Notes under the pieces: model-generated
Seen by the model: the letters and a program-made list of their open reading frames with translations, nothing else
Database searches by the model: none
Told to the model about the DNA's origin: nothing
Source of the DNA: Nepenthes gracilis
Lineage: Eukaryota; Streptophyta; Magnoliopsida; Caryophyllales; Nepenthaceae
Reading direction: 5' to 3'
Assembly: GCA_033239525.1 (NCBI GenBank)
Contig: BSYO01000030.1
Location: 9,135,030 to 9,199,029 of the forward strand
Length of the DNA stretch: 64,000 nucleotides
Translations under genes and position numbers: made by a program
Shown here: positions 11,180 to 33,900 of the stretch, piece after piece
How the letters are laid out: each line of letters begins with the position of its first letter
How positions within the stretch are numbered: position 1 is the stretch's first letter

Positions 11180-14100
11180 ACAAATTGATGTCAGATAAAT
11201 TTTGTGATATTAGAGATGACCAATTCTAGTTTCTGAAGACAAATTTTGTGATATTAGAGATCCAATTCTAGTTTTTTATTTCAATTCCCTTGTCTTAGAA
11301 AAGGCGATTATGAAAATCGATGCATTTGTATGAAGGCTTTGTTTGGATCCTAGGATTTATGAGAGATTATTAATGTAGGATATGAAGTCTTGTGAAGATG
11401 CTGTTTTGCCTCATAGGCCATAGGAAGTATTGCAAAAGACCTTGAAAAACGATCAACAATGGCTCATTCTTTTTGGTCAATCTCTTGAAATTCTCTAATT
11501 AAGGAGTTGATGAAGTGAAAATAATGTGCCTTCAAATATTACAGAGGAGAATATGAAGGTCTAAAAACGCAAGAATTTGAGTCTACTGTGGATTTTTTTC
11601 AAGCATATTAGTAATAGTAAACCAAATGAAGCAGTTTGAAAAAATTCCAAGAGCCCTGGACTTTGAGAAAGTACTTTATTGCACTCAAAGTTGAATTTCC
11701 TTGTTGTTGCCATGGAGGAGTCTAAAGACTTGGGGACTACAAAGATTGATCAACTTATAAATCTCTTTTAAGCCCCATGAAGACTGAATCAACAAGAATC
11801 AAGCAAGTTTTAGCCATCAATCTAGATGAATGTAAGAGAAGTCAATAAGGATAAGGTCCTGGCCAAAATCAATGGAGAGGAGAAATAGAAGGAGATATAG
11901 TTAGATAAGGATATCAAACTCCAACAACAAATATAAATGTTGTTGGGATTTTCTTGTTGACAAATTCCATGGCATGAGTTTCTATTTTGAGTCCTCTTCA
12001 GTGATCCTAATAGTCCATGTGGTTTAGTGTTTGATGCATGCTTGAAGCTAGTTAAATAAGATTTTGGCTTGCGATAAGACAACAATTTGAGCAGATTGTT
12101 TCATTGAGCAACAAATGGGTGAACGACCCTTTTTGCGTGCTTGGCAGTCAAAGAGAGGATAGGAATTTGCTTCGTTATCTGCTCGACTGAAAATTAATTT
12201 TCTAACACAATGCTCTTTCTAATCGCATTTTGACTATTTTATTACATATAGAGGGGATTGACTTTTGAAAACTTAGGGATAGGCACAATTGTTCATTTAC
12301 AATGATGCAGAGAGAGCCCAACGGGTGGCCTGGATCTTCAATGTTTGTTGAGAGTATTATCTTTTGAAGGGCCAGTATTCTTTTGAGAAATTTCATATTT
12401 CTATTTGATGATCTGTTTATAAAATTTTTTGATAGTCTCTTACCCGCAAATTATAAAACAAATCACTTGACTTGCAATTTGACAAAGTTTTAATACACAG
12501 CTCGTATATAGAAGTGAAGCGTTATTTGTGCTTGACCAAGTCCGTGAAGAAAGTCTCAATGGTTCAGAAGGTATTTAGATCCGTGGCTTGGAGGGTTCAT
12601 CTGGAGAGTGGACTCTTTCGATAGTGGTTATGTGTCGTTGGAAGTTGGCTAGGGGATCGAGTCTATATTTGCATGTTGTATTATAAGTTAACTTTATAGT
12701 AAATTTGTCTGTATTTGACCGGAGAATTTTGGAAGGTTTCCTCTCAAACTAGTTGATTCTTGATGTTTTTTATTATCAATAAAATCGTGTATTATTTAAT
12801 TTTTAGAAGTTTTTAATTATCTTGTTATGATTGTGGTCAAGGTTAATCAACCTTTGACATGGGTTAAGAAAAGGTGGGTCTAAATCCCAGAATTTTAGAG
12901 GCCAATCCTCGAAATGATGTGGTAGAGGCTTGTTTGAGTTTGCCTAGCAGGCTAGTTGTTTTGGAAATTAATAGGAAGCCACTTTGTTGCCGGCCTATAA
13001 AGGAGAGGAAAGCCATACGAAAGCAAGTTTGCGGTGATTGATGTGATGACCAGATTTGTTACTTTTGGAGGTAACGTTGAAGTTTCAATTGATTACAAAG
13101 GTGCATTTTCTATTCATACCAAAAATTATGGTGGTTAACTTATGAGCAGTGCTTGTTGTCTACCAAGTATGAAGAGCAGCATTTTTAGTTTGGAACACCT
13201 ATTGGAGAAGAACTAAGAGATTCATATAAAAGGTTATAATCTTCTGCTAAAGATAAATAGAAAATGTGATTGTCAAGGTATCCAAGATGAACAATATGAT
13301 ACTTTTAACACTTGAAATTGAAACTAATATTGCTAAATATATTAAAACTTGCATGAAAGATACTTCCTAGATCTGACATTTGAGGCCTGTCATTTATCAA
13401 CTGACCATGTCAATTATGTGAAGGATGTTTCCTTTGTATGCAAGCCTCTCTAAAGAAAATTCTTCAAAATCATGCTGGAGTCACCACTACAATGTGTTCA
13501 TGCTGATATTTGTGGACAAATCAAGCCATTTTTATTCTTCTATTTATTTATGATTTTAGTAGAAAAATTTGGATGTGCTTCTTGAAAGGAAAATCATAAG
13601 GTTTGGTTATTTAAGAAATCCAATGCACTAGTAAGGGGGGAAAAAGAAAGAAAAAAGGAAGTGGTTATTATGAGTTTACACCTCCTACTTGCCATCGAAT
13701 TCGAGTACACTATCATCATTTTTTTTTCAAGTTGAAAATCACAAATGATAAGTCTCCAAGATTGTTGAGGTAGTAGAGAATTTAAATGACTATATAACTA
13801 TTTATTGTTACTTTGTCTAATATGAGCCTATATTTTTGGAGTAGAAGTAATAAATTGCTATGGAAGATGAGATTAGTCAAACAAGAAGAATAGAAACTGA
13901 GAGTTAGCAATCTCACCAGATAGTCAAAATACCATAGGTGACATGTGGGTATGCAATATCTCAGGGATCCTATCCCTACTTTACGGAGTATGACGTTTCA
14001 CCTTTTTCTTTCATTTTTTTTTGACTTTTTCTTAAATTTATATTTAAAAAAAAATCAAAAAATAATAAAAAAAAAGGCGAAACGTCTTGCTCCACGAAGC

Positions 14101-14820
14101 AGGATCCTTAGGCTTGGTCATGCAAGGCGAAGAAAAATACTGAATGAGAGGTAGAGAGAGATATATGGCAAGGTCGGTAGCAACCCAAGATCAATTACAG
14201 TAAGGTATTTGCGTCTATTGCCTAAATTAGAGGCCGTCTAGTTCTGATCTTGCTAGCAATTCAAAGAAGTGGAAGATTGATAAAATAAATATCAAATTAA
14301 TTTTTTGAATAACATTCTCAAAAAAGATACGTATCTTAAATAATCATCGGGCTATATGGTAAAAGGTCAAGAAGATAAAGCATTGAAGTCAAGAAAAACT
14401 TTGTTTGGCTTGAAGCAGGCATCCAATGCATGGAATAATCGCATTGACAAATATTTATAAGAGAATGGTATTATGAGTAAAGTACATGAAAGTAGAGATA
14501 GTGTAATTGTTTACTTATATATTGATGATTTAATTTTGTATTCAAGTATGTTTAGAGAGCATAAACATGCTATGATTAGCGAGTTGATATGACTAACATT
14601 AGTCCTGTCTTTTTTATTATGACATTGTGATCAATCCAACAGATAATTGAATTTTTATTTTCCTAGAAGTGGCTTCTTAAGGAGTTTTAAATAAAAGAAA
14701 ATCAATTATTTTGACATTCTGAGGTTGAATATATTGCTATTACATCTTGCTTTTGCCATATTTGGTTGAGAAAATTGCTTATGGTTTTGTATAGATTTCA
14801 TATAAATAAATAAATAAATA
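11180..14820 (+). mobile_element. Degenerate Ty1/copia retrotransposon, gag to RNase H
   Basis: Ordered, broken copia domains on the plus strand. A weak tRNA-Met primer-binding-like site lies near 11180-11197. Gag follows at about 11280-11790 (KGDYENRCICMKALFGS, GLKTQEFES, AMEESKDLGT). The pre-integrase region is at about 13045-13230 (VTFGGNVEVS, SMKSSIFSLEHLLEKN), then an HHCC-like segment and integrase core at 13400-13640 (HADICGQIKP). Reverse transcriptase spans about 13860-14600 and keeps the catalytic YIDD at 14518-14529. An RNase H tail lies at 14700-14790. Stops and shifts throughout. Clear LTRs were not identified. 11.8-13.0 kb does not read as copia and may hold another insertion. 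Confidence 0.85.
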
Positions 14821-15424
14821 AATTTCCATTTAACATTTTTGTAATGTTAGTTTCTCCAATTTGTTATTAAATTTGATTTTGGTACCAATTGTAAGTTACG
14901 TAAAAATTCATATAAATTTCTTAGGCTAATTAGACCATATTCCCAACACAGAGTACAAAAACTAATACATAAAATACGTTTAAAAACTACAAAAAAAATA
15001 CAAAATTAATAAAAATAAAAATACAATGGCCTATGTTGGGAGGTTCTACCTTGTGAGATATCCGAAATAATAATTTCATAATGATTTTTTTCTGGGTATA
15101 TAATTACTACTAAGGTAAAAATTTAACAAATAAATTAGATAAAAAAATTTTAAAAAAAATTGAAAAAAAGAGAGAAAAGTGGAGAATACTGAGTATTCTC
15201 TCTTCACCCCTGAAGTTTTGTAATTTAAGAAAATATTCCTTTTCATATTTGATTGCGACGATCATTCAATAACCATCTTCCAATCACTAAATCAAACATG
15301 CTTTCGGGTGGGTGCATCTCCTTAGGAAGATGTATTCAGTATATTTTTTTCTGATTTGTTGGAAGAAAAAAAATTCAAATAAAGATTTGATAGACGTACT
15401 AGCAAAGAGAGATTTGCTTGCAAT
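14821..15424. other. Flank between copia remnant and HINT2 3' end
   Basis: AT-rich DNA with a short TAAA run at about 14803-14822. No coding similarity. The HINT2 transcript probably ends within its right edge. Confidence 0.4.
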
Positions 15425-15430
15425 TTTATT
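15425..15430 (-). terminator. HINT2 polyadenylation signal
   Basis: AATAAA on the minus strand, 22 nt after the HINT2 stop codon. Confidence 0.45.
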
Positions 15431-15451
15431 CACCCAAAATGGGTGTGCCCT

Positions 15452-26173
<10,722 letters not shown>

Positions 26174-26297
26174 GGATTTTATAGTATAGGCACATAGTGA
26201 GCTCATTTTCTGAGCAAGAACGAGATTTCATGCTCAGACCAAACCCACTGCGTTCAAGAGTACAGTTGCTGAAATAGAGAGGTACTGGATAGAATAC

Positions 26298-26307
26298 TAT
26301 TTATAAG
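26298..26307 (-). promoter_or_regulatory. HINT2 TATA box candidate
   Basis: TTATAAATAG on the minus strand, about 125 bp upstream of the ATG at 26173. This predicts a start site near 26270 and a leader of about 100 nt. Confidence 0.5.
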
Positions 26308-26519
26308 AACTATATAATATTACTTATTTAATATTTATATATTTAATTAGTAATTATTTTAAATATGTGATGATGAAATTATATTAATTTTTTAATATTT
26401 AATATATATAAATAATAAAAACATAAATATAAAATTAATTTAAAATAAACTTTTGACATTATCTTAAAATCTATAATTTAATAAATTATCACTGTCACAC
26501 CGTCACTATCTGGCTGCCC

Positions 26520-26945
26520 TATCACATGACCGACATTATCACACTACCACCACCACCTCACCGCCAGCATGAACCCACCACCACTACTGCCACCCTGTTG
26601 CCACCACCATCGCACCATTATCACCTCTACACCACCACAATCATTCTATCATTGCCACAACATCCTACCACCACTATACCACCACCACCACCACCCATCA
26701 CACTACAACCACTTCAATGTTACCATTCTACCGCCACCATCACATTGCAGTCACCCTACCACCACGAAGGCCAGCCGGCCACCACTTGTTATCGTGCCAC
26801 CGCCCTACATCCTCACTGCTCCCATCACATTGCATCCACCCCTCTCCCTGCCACCATTGTGTCTCCACCACTACTACCCCCCTGCATTACCATCACACTA
26901 CCACCACCATTCTGCCGCGGCTGCCACCCCATCACTCGCAGCCAC
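26520..26945 (+). repeat. C-rich, G-poor CCA/CAC trinucleotide-like tract
   Basis: Over 400 bp of degenerate CCACCA, CATCAC and CCGCCA words, low in G on the plus strand. All forward frames are therefore open for long stretches (26526-26951, 26569-26967, 26717-26956), giving Pro/His/Thr-rich shadow proteins that are not genes. It lies about 350 bp upstream of the HINT2 start. Confidence 0.85.
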
Positions 26946-26959
26946 CAATAACATAAAAT

Positions 26960-28019
26960 ATTTATAAACTATCTTATCGGTAAATAGTGATCATTTGATA
27001 CAAAATTTTTAGCTTTTGTTTATAATAATTTAGTAAGATTAAAAATTTTTAACACGTATCCTAACCTAATAGTAGAATTATTATTATTATTATGTAATAA
27101 ATATTATTTTATTTATTATTTTTGTTAAATTAACAATTATCATTAGGTAAGTATTAGTTTATTACTCAAAAAATATAAAATCTTCTTTGGTCAAATTAAT
27201 ATTAAACAGTTGACAGATAAAAATAATTCCTATTTGGTTTATAATATCTATTTGCCTTTGAATTTTTTTTATAAAAAAACCATAATATAAAATAATAAAA
27301 TAAAAAAAATCAAACGGGCTTACTAATATGAATGATCGTATTATCTTTCATAAAATTCAGTTGTTTATTGAGCGTGTTCTTATGTGTTGGAGGATATTGT
27401 TAGTTCCTTTCGAACCTCTTTGTGGATTATTTTAGATGACTTAAATGCATTATGGTGGATTGGAGGGTGCTTTAATGCATGTGTGGCCCGTTAGTTTAAT
27501 TAGAATGTTAATTTTTTTTATTATAATTTATGGCGTCATAATAATAATATTAAATTAATTTAAAAAATAATTGAATAATAATTTAAAAATTTTGGATTCA
27601 AGAGATTAGAGCTAATGCCTGATAAGTGCCTATATTACACTTACATATATTTTGGACAGATTGAATAACACTTGAGGTGCACATATATGCAGCTTAAATA
27701 AAATGTTTGTACTTAAATCATAATTGATGAGATGTTCGTATGCAAATGATATTTTATAATCATACTAAATGAAGGAGATTTTGAAACATTTACCAGTCAA
27801 ATTTATTAAACCAAAAAATTAAAATAATTAATCTAAATCTATTCTGATTTTTTTATATTTCTTATTTTAGTATATATGTATGAGGCTTTTTTAGCATTTT
27901 TGTTTCTAATATTATTATATACACAAGATTTTCACTAAATGTTTTGAAATATGGATTGATTTTATCAAACATTCTGAGTGTTTCGTATGATTTGTATAAA
28001 AAGGTAAATATTTGAAATA

Positions 28020-28057
<38 letters not shown>

Positions 28058-29035
28058 TGTGAATATTTGTAAAATAAAAGTCATATAACTTGTATATTTC
28101 GCATTAAATGTGATGGTTCATGCAAGTGCCTCAAATAGACTCTATTTTGGATTTGTGATATGTGTTCGTGCCTCAATCTGGATAGATAGTTTTATATTTG
28201 GAAAGCTTTGTATTTGTGCTTTTCTCAAAGTAAATAGCTTTGTATTTGTAGAGCCTTGTATTTCTACCTTTTTAATGGTGGAAGGCTTTGTATTCATACT
28301 TTATTTAATATTTATACTTTTCTATATAGTAAAAAAAGGTTTTGATATCTATAATTTTTTATAAAGAGAAAAGTTTTATAATTTAATATAGAATCCGTTA
28401 TTTGATATTTTCTTTGACAACCATTGTATGAATTTGATAAAATATTATTTTTAGCCGTCAATGTATGAATTATTAGTCTTTAGTTCTTCGTTTTAGTATG
28501 TTTTGAATTTTCATAAATTTTATCTACATTGTATTTGTTATTTGAAATATTTTGACCTTGAGATTTATAATAGTTATAAGAATTTTCAATGTTTGATCTT
28601 GAGCCTTATGGATTTGTGATATTTAAATATTTGGATGATTTTGTGTATTAGAATTATTTGATATTTAATATTTGAACCTTTTACATATTTGGTTAATTTG
28701 ATATATTGAATTTTATACATATTTTATTATTTTTTGTCTATCAATATATTTTATGGATATATATTTATTATCATATAATATATATACTTGTTGAACTTGT
28801 GGCTTATATTTCTTATATATTTATAACTCTTTTTAGATTAGAGGGTATTTGGTATTTGTAATATTTTGGATGAAAAATATTGAAAGACTTTGTTTATTTA
28901 TTTGTATTTGGATTTATATTTGATATTTATAATTAAGATTTGACGTATATTCGATTATTACAAAGTTTGTTTATAATTGAAATTATTGCATTAGTCGGAC
29001 ACACAAGTTCTATATTATGATCATTTGAGATTTTG
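26960..29035. other. AT-rich intergenic DNA
   Basis: No gene. Includes (TA)n(TG)n at about 28022-28059 and a degenerate tandem pattern of GCTTTGTATTTGTR-like units at about 28190-28340. Confidence 0.55.
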
Positions 29036-29039
29036 TCAA

Positions 29040-30480
29040 TATATTTTCTTGTAAGTTGTTTTGGGAAATGAGTAAATTGCAAGTTCCTATATTTCACAAG
29101 AATTTGTTGTTGTCATTTATTTTATGTGGTGCATCAGAAACAATATTATGTTTAATGAGGTATAATTTTCGACCTAAAACAAATCTCCTAAGAGATATTT
29201 TAATGTGTTTGGATCATCTTATAAATTATTTCTTAACCTATGACAATGCTACTTATTCTATTATCAGACGTATAGTCTTTAACTATTATTGTTACATGTT
29301 ATTATTTCAAATCCACGTTAGATTTTTCTGTTTTGGGTTGTAAAGTTATAATGACGTAGATTGTTTCCCAAGCCCTTGGCTTGATTTCTTGATGTTTTGG
29401 GGCTTTTGTTGACCTTGGCTTGTGTCTGTGCGTATTTTCTTCTTCTAATATGATTATTTACTTATAAAAAAGGAGTACTATATCATTTTGCGAAGCAAAT
29501 TCAATATTATTTCAGAGAGAATCATGGATATGGATGAGAACATAGCAGATAGAATTATAAAGGTCATGGTATCTTTTATGAAGCCGCAAGATAAAAAAAT
29601 AATAATTAGTTGGAGGAATTATCATAACAAAAATAAAAATAAAAAAAATAAAAACCCAGATAATAGAAAAATACTTTGAATAAGTTTGTGAATAAATTAA
29701 AAAATGTGTGCTATAAATGTGGTATAATTGGACATTGGTCATATACTTGTCATATGCTAAAGTATTTTGTATGTCTATACAAAACTTCTATAAGATAAAA
29801 AAATTAAAATAAATTTTATCAAACTGTTAAATCCTCTAAATAATTTCGATAATTAAGATTCTGATTGAATCAACGATCATAATAGTAGAGTTAATCATTT
29901 GATTAGGGATAGAACTATTTCACTCATTTAGTATTTTTTTTTTTTGTTTTGCCCAATTCTAAAAGTTTAGTTATATTTAAATAATGACATTTCATATATA
30001 CTTTATACATACGAAATGGTATAAGTCTTGCTGATAAATTGATGAATGATAATTATATATATTTGTTAAATAATGCTATGACTCATCAATTTTTACAAAT
30101 AAAAATGAAATCATTAAAGAAAACCAATGGCATTACAATAGTGAATTCATTAAATCTAATTAAAACTTCAAAAGGGTATATTTAGTATTGCCAAATAATA
30201 TAATATTTTGGATTTATGATGCTCTATTTTCTTCAAAATTTATGGGTTATTTGTTAAGATTTATAGAAATATATCCTAATAATTATAATACTAGACTAGT
30301 TAATATAATCTACAAAATACATCTTCTTCTTATTTATATATTTAATGTCACCAAATATAATATTTTATATTTATAATGCTATGTTTTCTTAAAATTTATG
30401 AGATATTTATTAAAATTTATAGATATATATATATATAGTAATAATTATCATATTAGAATAATTAATATAGATAACAAAAT
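29040..30480 (+). mobile_element. Copia-like gag/protease remnant with internal duplication
   Basis: A clean CX2CX4HX4C zinc knuckle (CYKCGIIGHWSYTC) is encoded at 29708-29752 after a Lys/Asn-rich stretch. Further on, 30060-30310 reads like the protease-proximal region of the same copia class (NNAMTHQFL, PNNIIFWIYDALFSS). About 30180-30330 is repeated at about 30340-30480, with the PNNIIFWIYDALFSS-coding block recurring as a diverged copy. Broken by stops; no LTRs seen. Confidence 0.65.
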
Positions 30481-30584
30481 ACCCTTCTTGTTTAAATAAT
30501 TTTACGTTAGTATTAGAAAAGAAAGTTAAACCGTAAACTCGAGTAGATATACTTTTCCTACTGAAAAGTTGGATCCGGGGGGGC

Positions 30585-30764
30585 TGCGATGCGGGAGGGG
30601 CGTTGCAGCCCGTACGACTCTATTTTGGCCGTCGGATTTTCCATCCGACAGCCGATATTAAAAAAAAAAAACTTAAAAAAAATTAAAAAAAATAATAATT
30701 GTTTTTTTTTTAAATCAAATACCAAAAAATTTATCAAAACAAAAAAATAATAATATTAAACTTT

Positions 30765-30796
<32 letters not shown>

Positions 30797-30845
30797 GCAG
30801 CCGTCGGTTTTTTCCATCCGACGGCTGCATGCGCGTCCCTACGTA
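30585..30845. mobile_element. Foldback/MITE-like element with nested hairpins
   Basis: The outer ends are imperfect inverted repeats (GGGAGGGGCGTTGCAGCC near 30592 against GGCTGCATGCGCGTCCCT near 30823-30840). Inside lie two hairpins of the same motif: 30627-30653 (GGCCGTCGGAT with ATCCGACAGCC, one mismatch) and 30795-30830 (a perfect 13-bp stem around a 10-nt loop). The core is A/T-rich with a long (AT)n. It ends about 20 bp before the PPR TATA box. Confidence 0.6.
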
Positions 30846-30863
30846 AACTATAACGTTATCTTG

Positions 30864-30870
30864 TATAAAG
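30864..30870 (+). promoter_or_regulatory. PPR gene TATA box candidate
   Basis: TATAAAG, about 115 bp upstream of the split start codon. It predicts a start site near 30895 and an 85-nt leader free of other ATGs. Confidence 0.5.
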
Positions 30871-30978
30871 TAATAGCGCAGTTCCTATGAAGCGCACTCC
30901 ACAGCCTTGAGTTTGTGATAAATTAATCTTCGCAAACTCCTACTTCAGCAGTCTCTCTTCTTTTCGGCTTCTGCGTTC

Positions 30979-33900
30979 ATGTAAGTTCCCATCTTACTTT
31001 GCCTTCCTCTGCATTTCTGCTCCTACAAGTTCTTTTGTTTTGTCAATGTATATCGCTTCTCAAATTACTACTATGGCAAATGGGAAACTTATTTAATGTA
31101 TTGCGTATGTCTCAGATGTCTTCCTAAAATTTCAGTTTTTGGAATTCAATCTCTATTTCACTTACGCAATTTATGCTGTCGTCTTCTACATTAGGCGTTA
31201 CATGATCTGTTCACTATATATATATTTTTTTCAAACGTTAGTTCTCGATAGCTTTTTCAAGCGGTGCCATCTGTTGGAGTCTTAATCGAGGGTAAATTTT
31301 TAATCTTGATGGTGCTTCTCATTCGTAAAAAAGTTTGAGATTGGGAGTGGTCCACTTCGTGATGTTCTCAATGTTGATACTGGGAATTTTTCATTTTAAA
31401 TATCAACAATTAGCATTTCGACGGGCTTGTGATCGGATTTCCAGATTATAAGGCGTTAAGTTGAAAACTGGTTTGGGAGACTTCATTCTCTAATCAAATC
31501 AATTTTCAACTGTACATGTTGGATTTGTACTAGATGGTCCATATTTTTTTCCCCCTTTTTTCGGTAGGAACAATCCCAATTTGACAAATTGTTAAATTTT
31601 TAGCCCTAGGCTGGGTAGCTGATTTGGTGGGACACTTGTTCTTTCATAAGAACGACCAATGTTTTGACTTCCCTTGGTCTTGTGTGTTTGTTCCTTTTCT
31701 GTGAAAAGAATAGCTATTAAGGGTGAGTCTTAGTACAATAGTAAAAGGTTGCTTTATTGTGATCTAGAGATAAGTTTGTGTATATTTAATCGTTCCTAGA
31801 ACTTGCGTTGTCTGAAAATTGTGCATTAGGCAGCCCTTATTTTAGGGACAATCAGAAAGTTTTCATTCCATGTTCGAAATTATGGTCCATAAGTACAACT
31901 GTACAAGCTATAGGAGAGAGTCCGAAGAGCATCTAATAATAATAAAAAAAAAAAACCTTGGATATCTGACCAGATTATGAACTAGGCTGTTTGCAGTTCT
32001 GAGAACATAAGAACATTGAACTAAAGAGAGACTACCCAAGTTCTGTGGTATCATGTGTCAACTCAGTAGCTGAAACTAAGGTGCTGTGTTTCTCCCCTGC
32101 TTCTACCATGGAAATCTCTGTTTGTTTCTACTCACATCTTAAGAACACCCAGCTGGATGGCCTACAGTAATTTTTCTCTGTTTTCTATAAATTCCACAAG
32201 TTCAGTCGAGAAGATGCCAACTATTTTATCAATGAAGCTTCTTGTCCTATTCCATGCCAAGCATTATGCTGATGCCACTAGAACCTGCCCTGTCAAAAAA
32301 CATCGGCATCAGTATTGAATATGGTGAGGTCCTCTTCAGATGCTATCTATATACTTGTTGTCCCCGGGTCATCCTTTGTGATTTTACTGCTACCTCAAGG
32401 AGCTTGCAATTCCCAGTTTTCAACAAAGGCTTCCCACAACATTCACAGTTTGGCCATTCTCCCAACCCCCCTCCTTTCTACACCTTTTGATTCATATTAT
32501 GCCGAATCCTATGGTGGGTGGTTCATATCTTAACCTTGCTTATTTGTTGATAAAGGAAAAAGAATCCTTCTGTGATCTTAATGGTTGTTTTTCTTTCTAT
32601 CCAATAGCTTACATTTTCCTAATGATGGTGTAGGTTAATTCTCGAATGCTCACTGAATCAATTATTTCTGGGAAACAGAAGTTGCAAGATCTGTGTTAGA
32701 GGGAAAGAGCATAATTCGAATGATGATGGGAATGCTGAAAAATTCAAGCGTGACAACCTTTATATTGACAAACGAGGCAAATTGAGAAGCTTTAGCTTTA
32801 AAAAAAAGTCTAGAAAAAGGGGTATTTCATTTTTTAACATAAATTTTTATAGTGTGCTTTTGTCTTGAATGAAGAAGACCAGGCACAAGTTAACTTACCT
32901 AATTTCTTATCCTATTTTTCCGTACACCCCCCCCCCCCAAAAAAAAAAAAAAAAAAAAAACAGGTGGTGGTTTAAGGGGAACAGGATGGAAATTTGGTTC
33001 AGGGTTTGTTGATGGAATTTTTCCTGTGCTTAGTCCAATTGCTCAACGAATTCTTGACATCGTTCGGATAGAAGTGGATTCCAATAGAATTTGGAGTTGC
33101 CTGGACACTCTTCCCCGAACTCATACCACATGGGATGACATTATCAATGTAGCTGTGCAGCTTCGATTGAACAAACAATGGAGTCCCATTGTGTTAGTAA
33201 GGACCATGCACTTTTCTTCACCAGCTGCATACTGTTACAGGTCCATCTTATATGTTTTCATTTTACGTTGTTGTGGGTCATAATCATTTGGAGTACACGA
33301 TGTTGGGGTGCTACCTGGGTAAGGGCGGAAGTGCAGTTTCTAGGACTGCCTTCATTTCACACAACGTAATCAATATCTGGTCCACTCTCTTAGTTGAAGA
33401 AATTGGAGGATCTATAGCACAAATAAAGAGCCACAACCTTCTTTCCCTCCCTACATCCATATTGTCCCAAGTCACCCCACTTCATCCATATTGTCCCAAC
33501 ATCTAGACATTTAAATAAATATTTCATAGTATTCCGTTTTATCAAATCATTTCCCCTTGCCCATAACAGAAGTTATTAAGGCTATTTTTCAACATATTGA
33601 ACTAACCAATGTTTTTCACCTTTATATGGAAATCAGTCCACAATCTTGTAGATAAAAATAGGTTTACATTCCAATGCATATTAAATGATATATTCCAAAA
33701 TTGACATGGGCTGAATCCTTGCTAGTGAAGAATTGCATCAAACAATGTTCTATCTCATGGTCCTTTCATGACAGAATTTGTTAAGTCCTTACCACCTGTC
33801 AATTTAGAATATATTTTATTCTAAACATTTCTCGATACCTACTTTTATCCACCACAATAAGCAAAATGGTTATCAGTTTTTTTAAATCAAATAATTCACT

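Noticed and set aside
14013..14154. Open frame ending in a basic tail
   Set aside because: Falls across a T/A-rich insertion within the decayed copia reverse transcriptase region.
26526..26967. Three overlapping Pro/His/Thr-rich open frames of 79-141 codons
   Set aside because: All frames are open because the DNA is G-poor CCA/CAC repeat; no domain, no conserved frame.
30887..30910. Seven-codon uORF upstream of the PPR start
   Set aside because: Its ATG lies before the start site predicted from the TATA box at 30864, so it is probably not transcribed.
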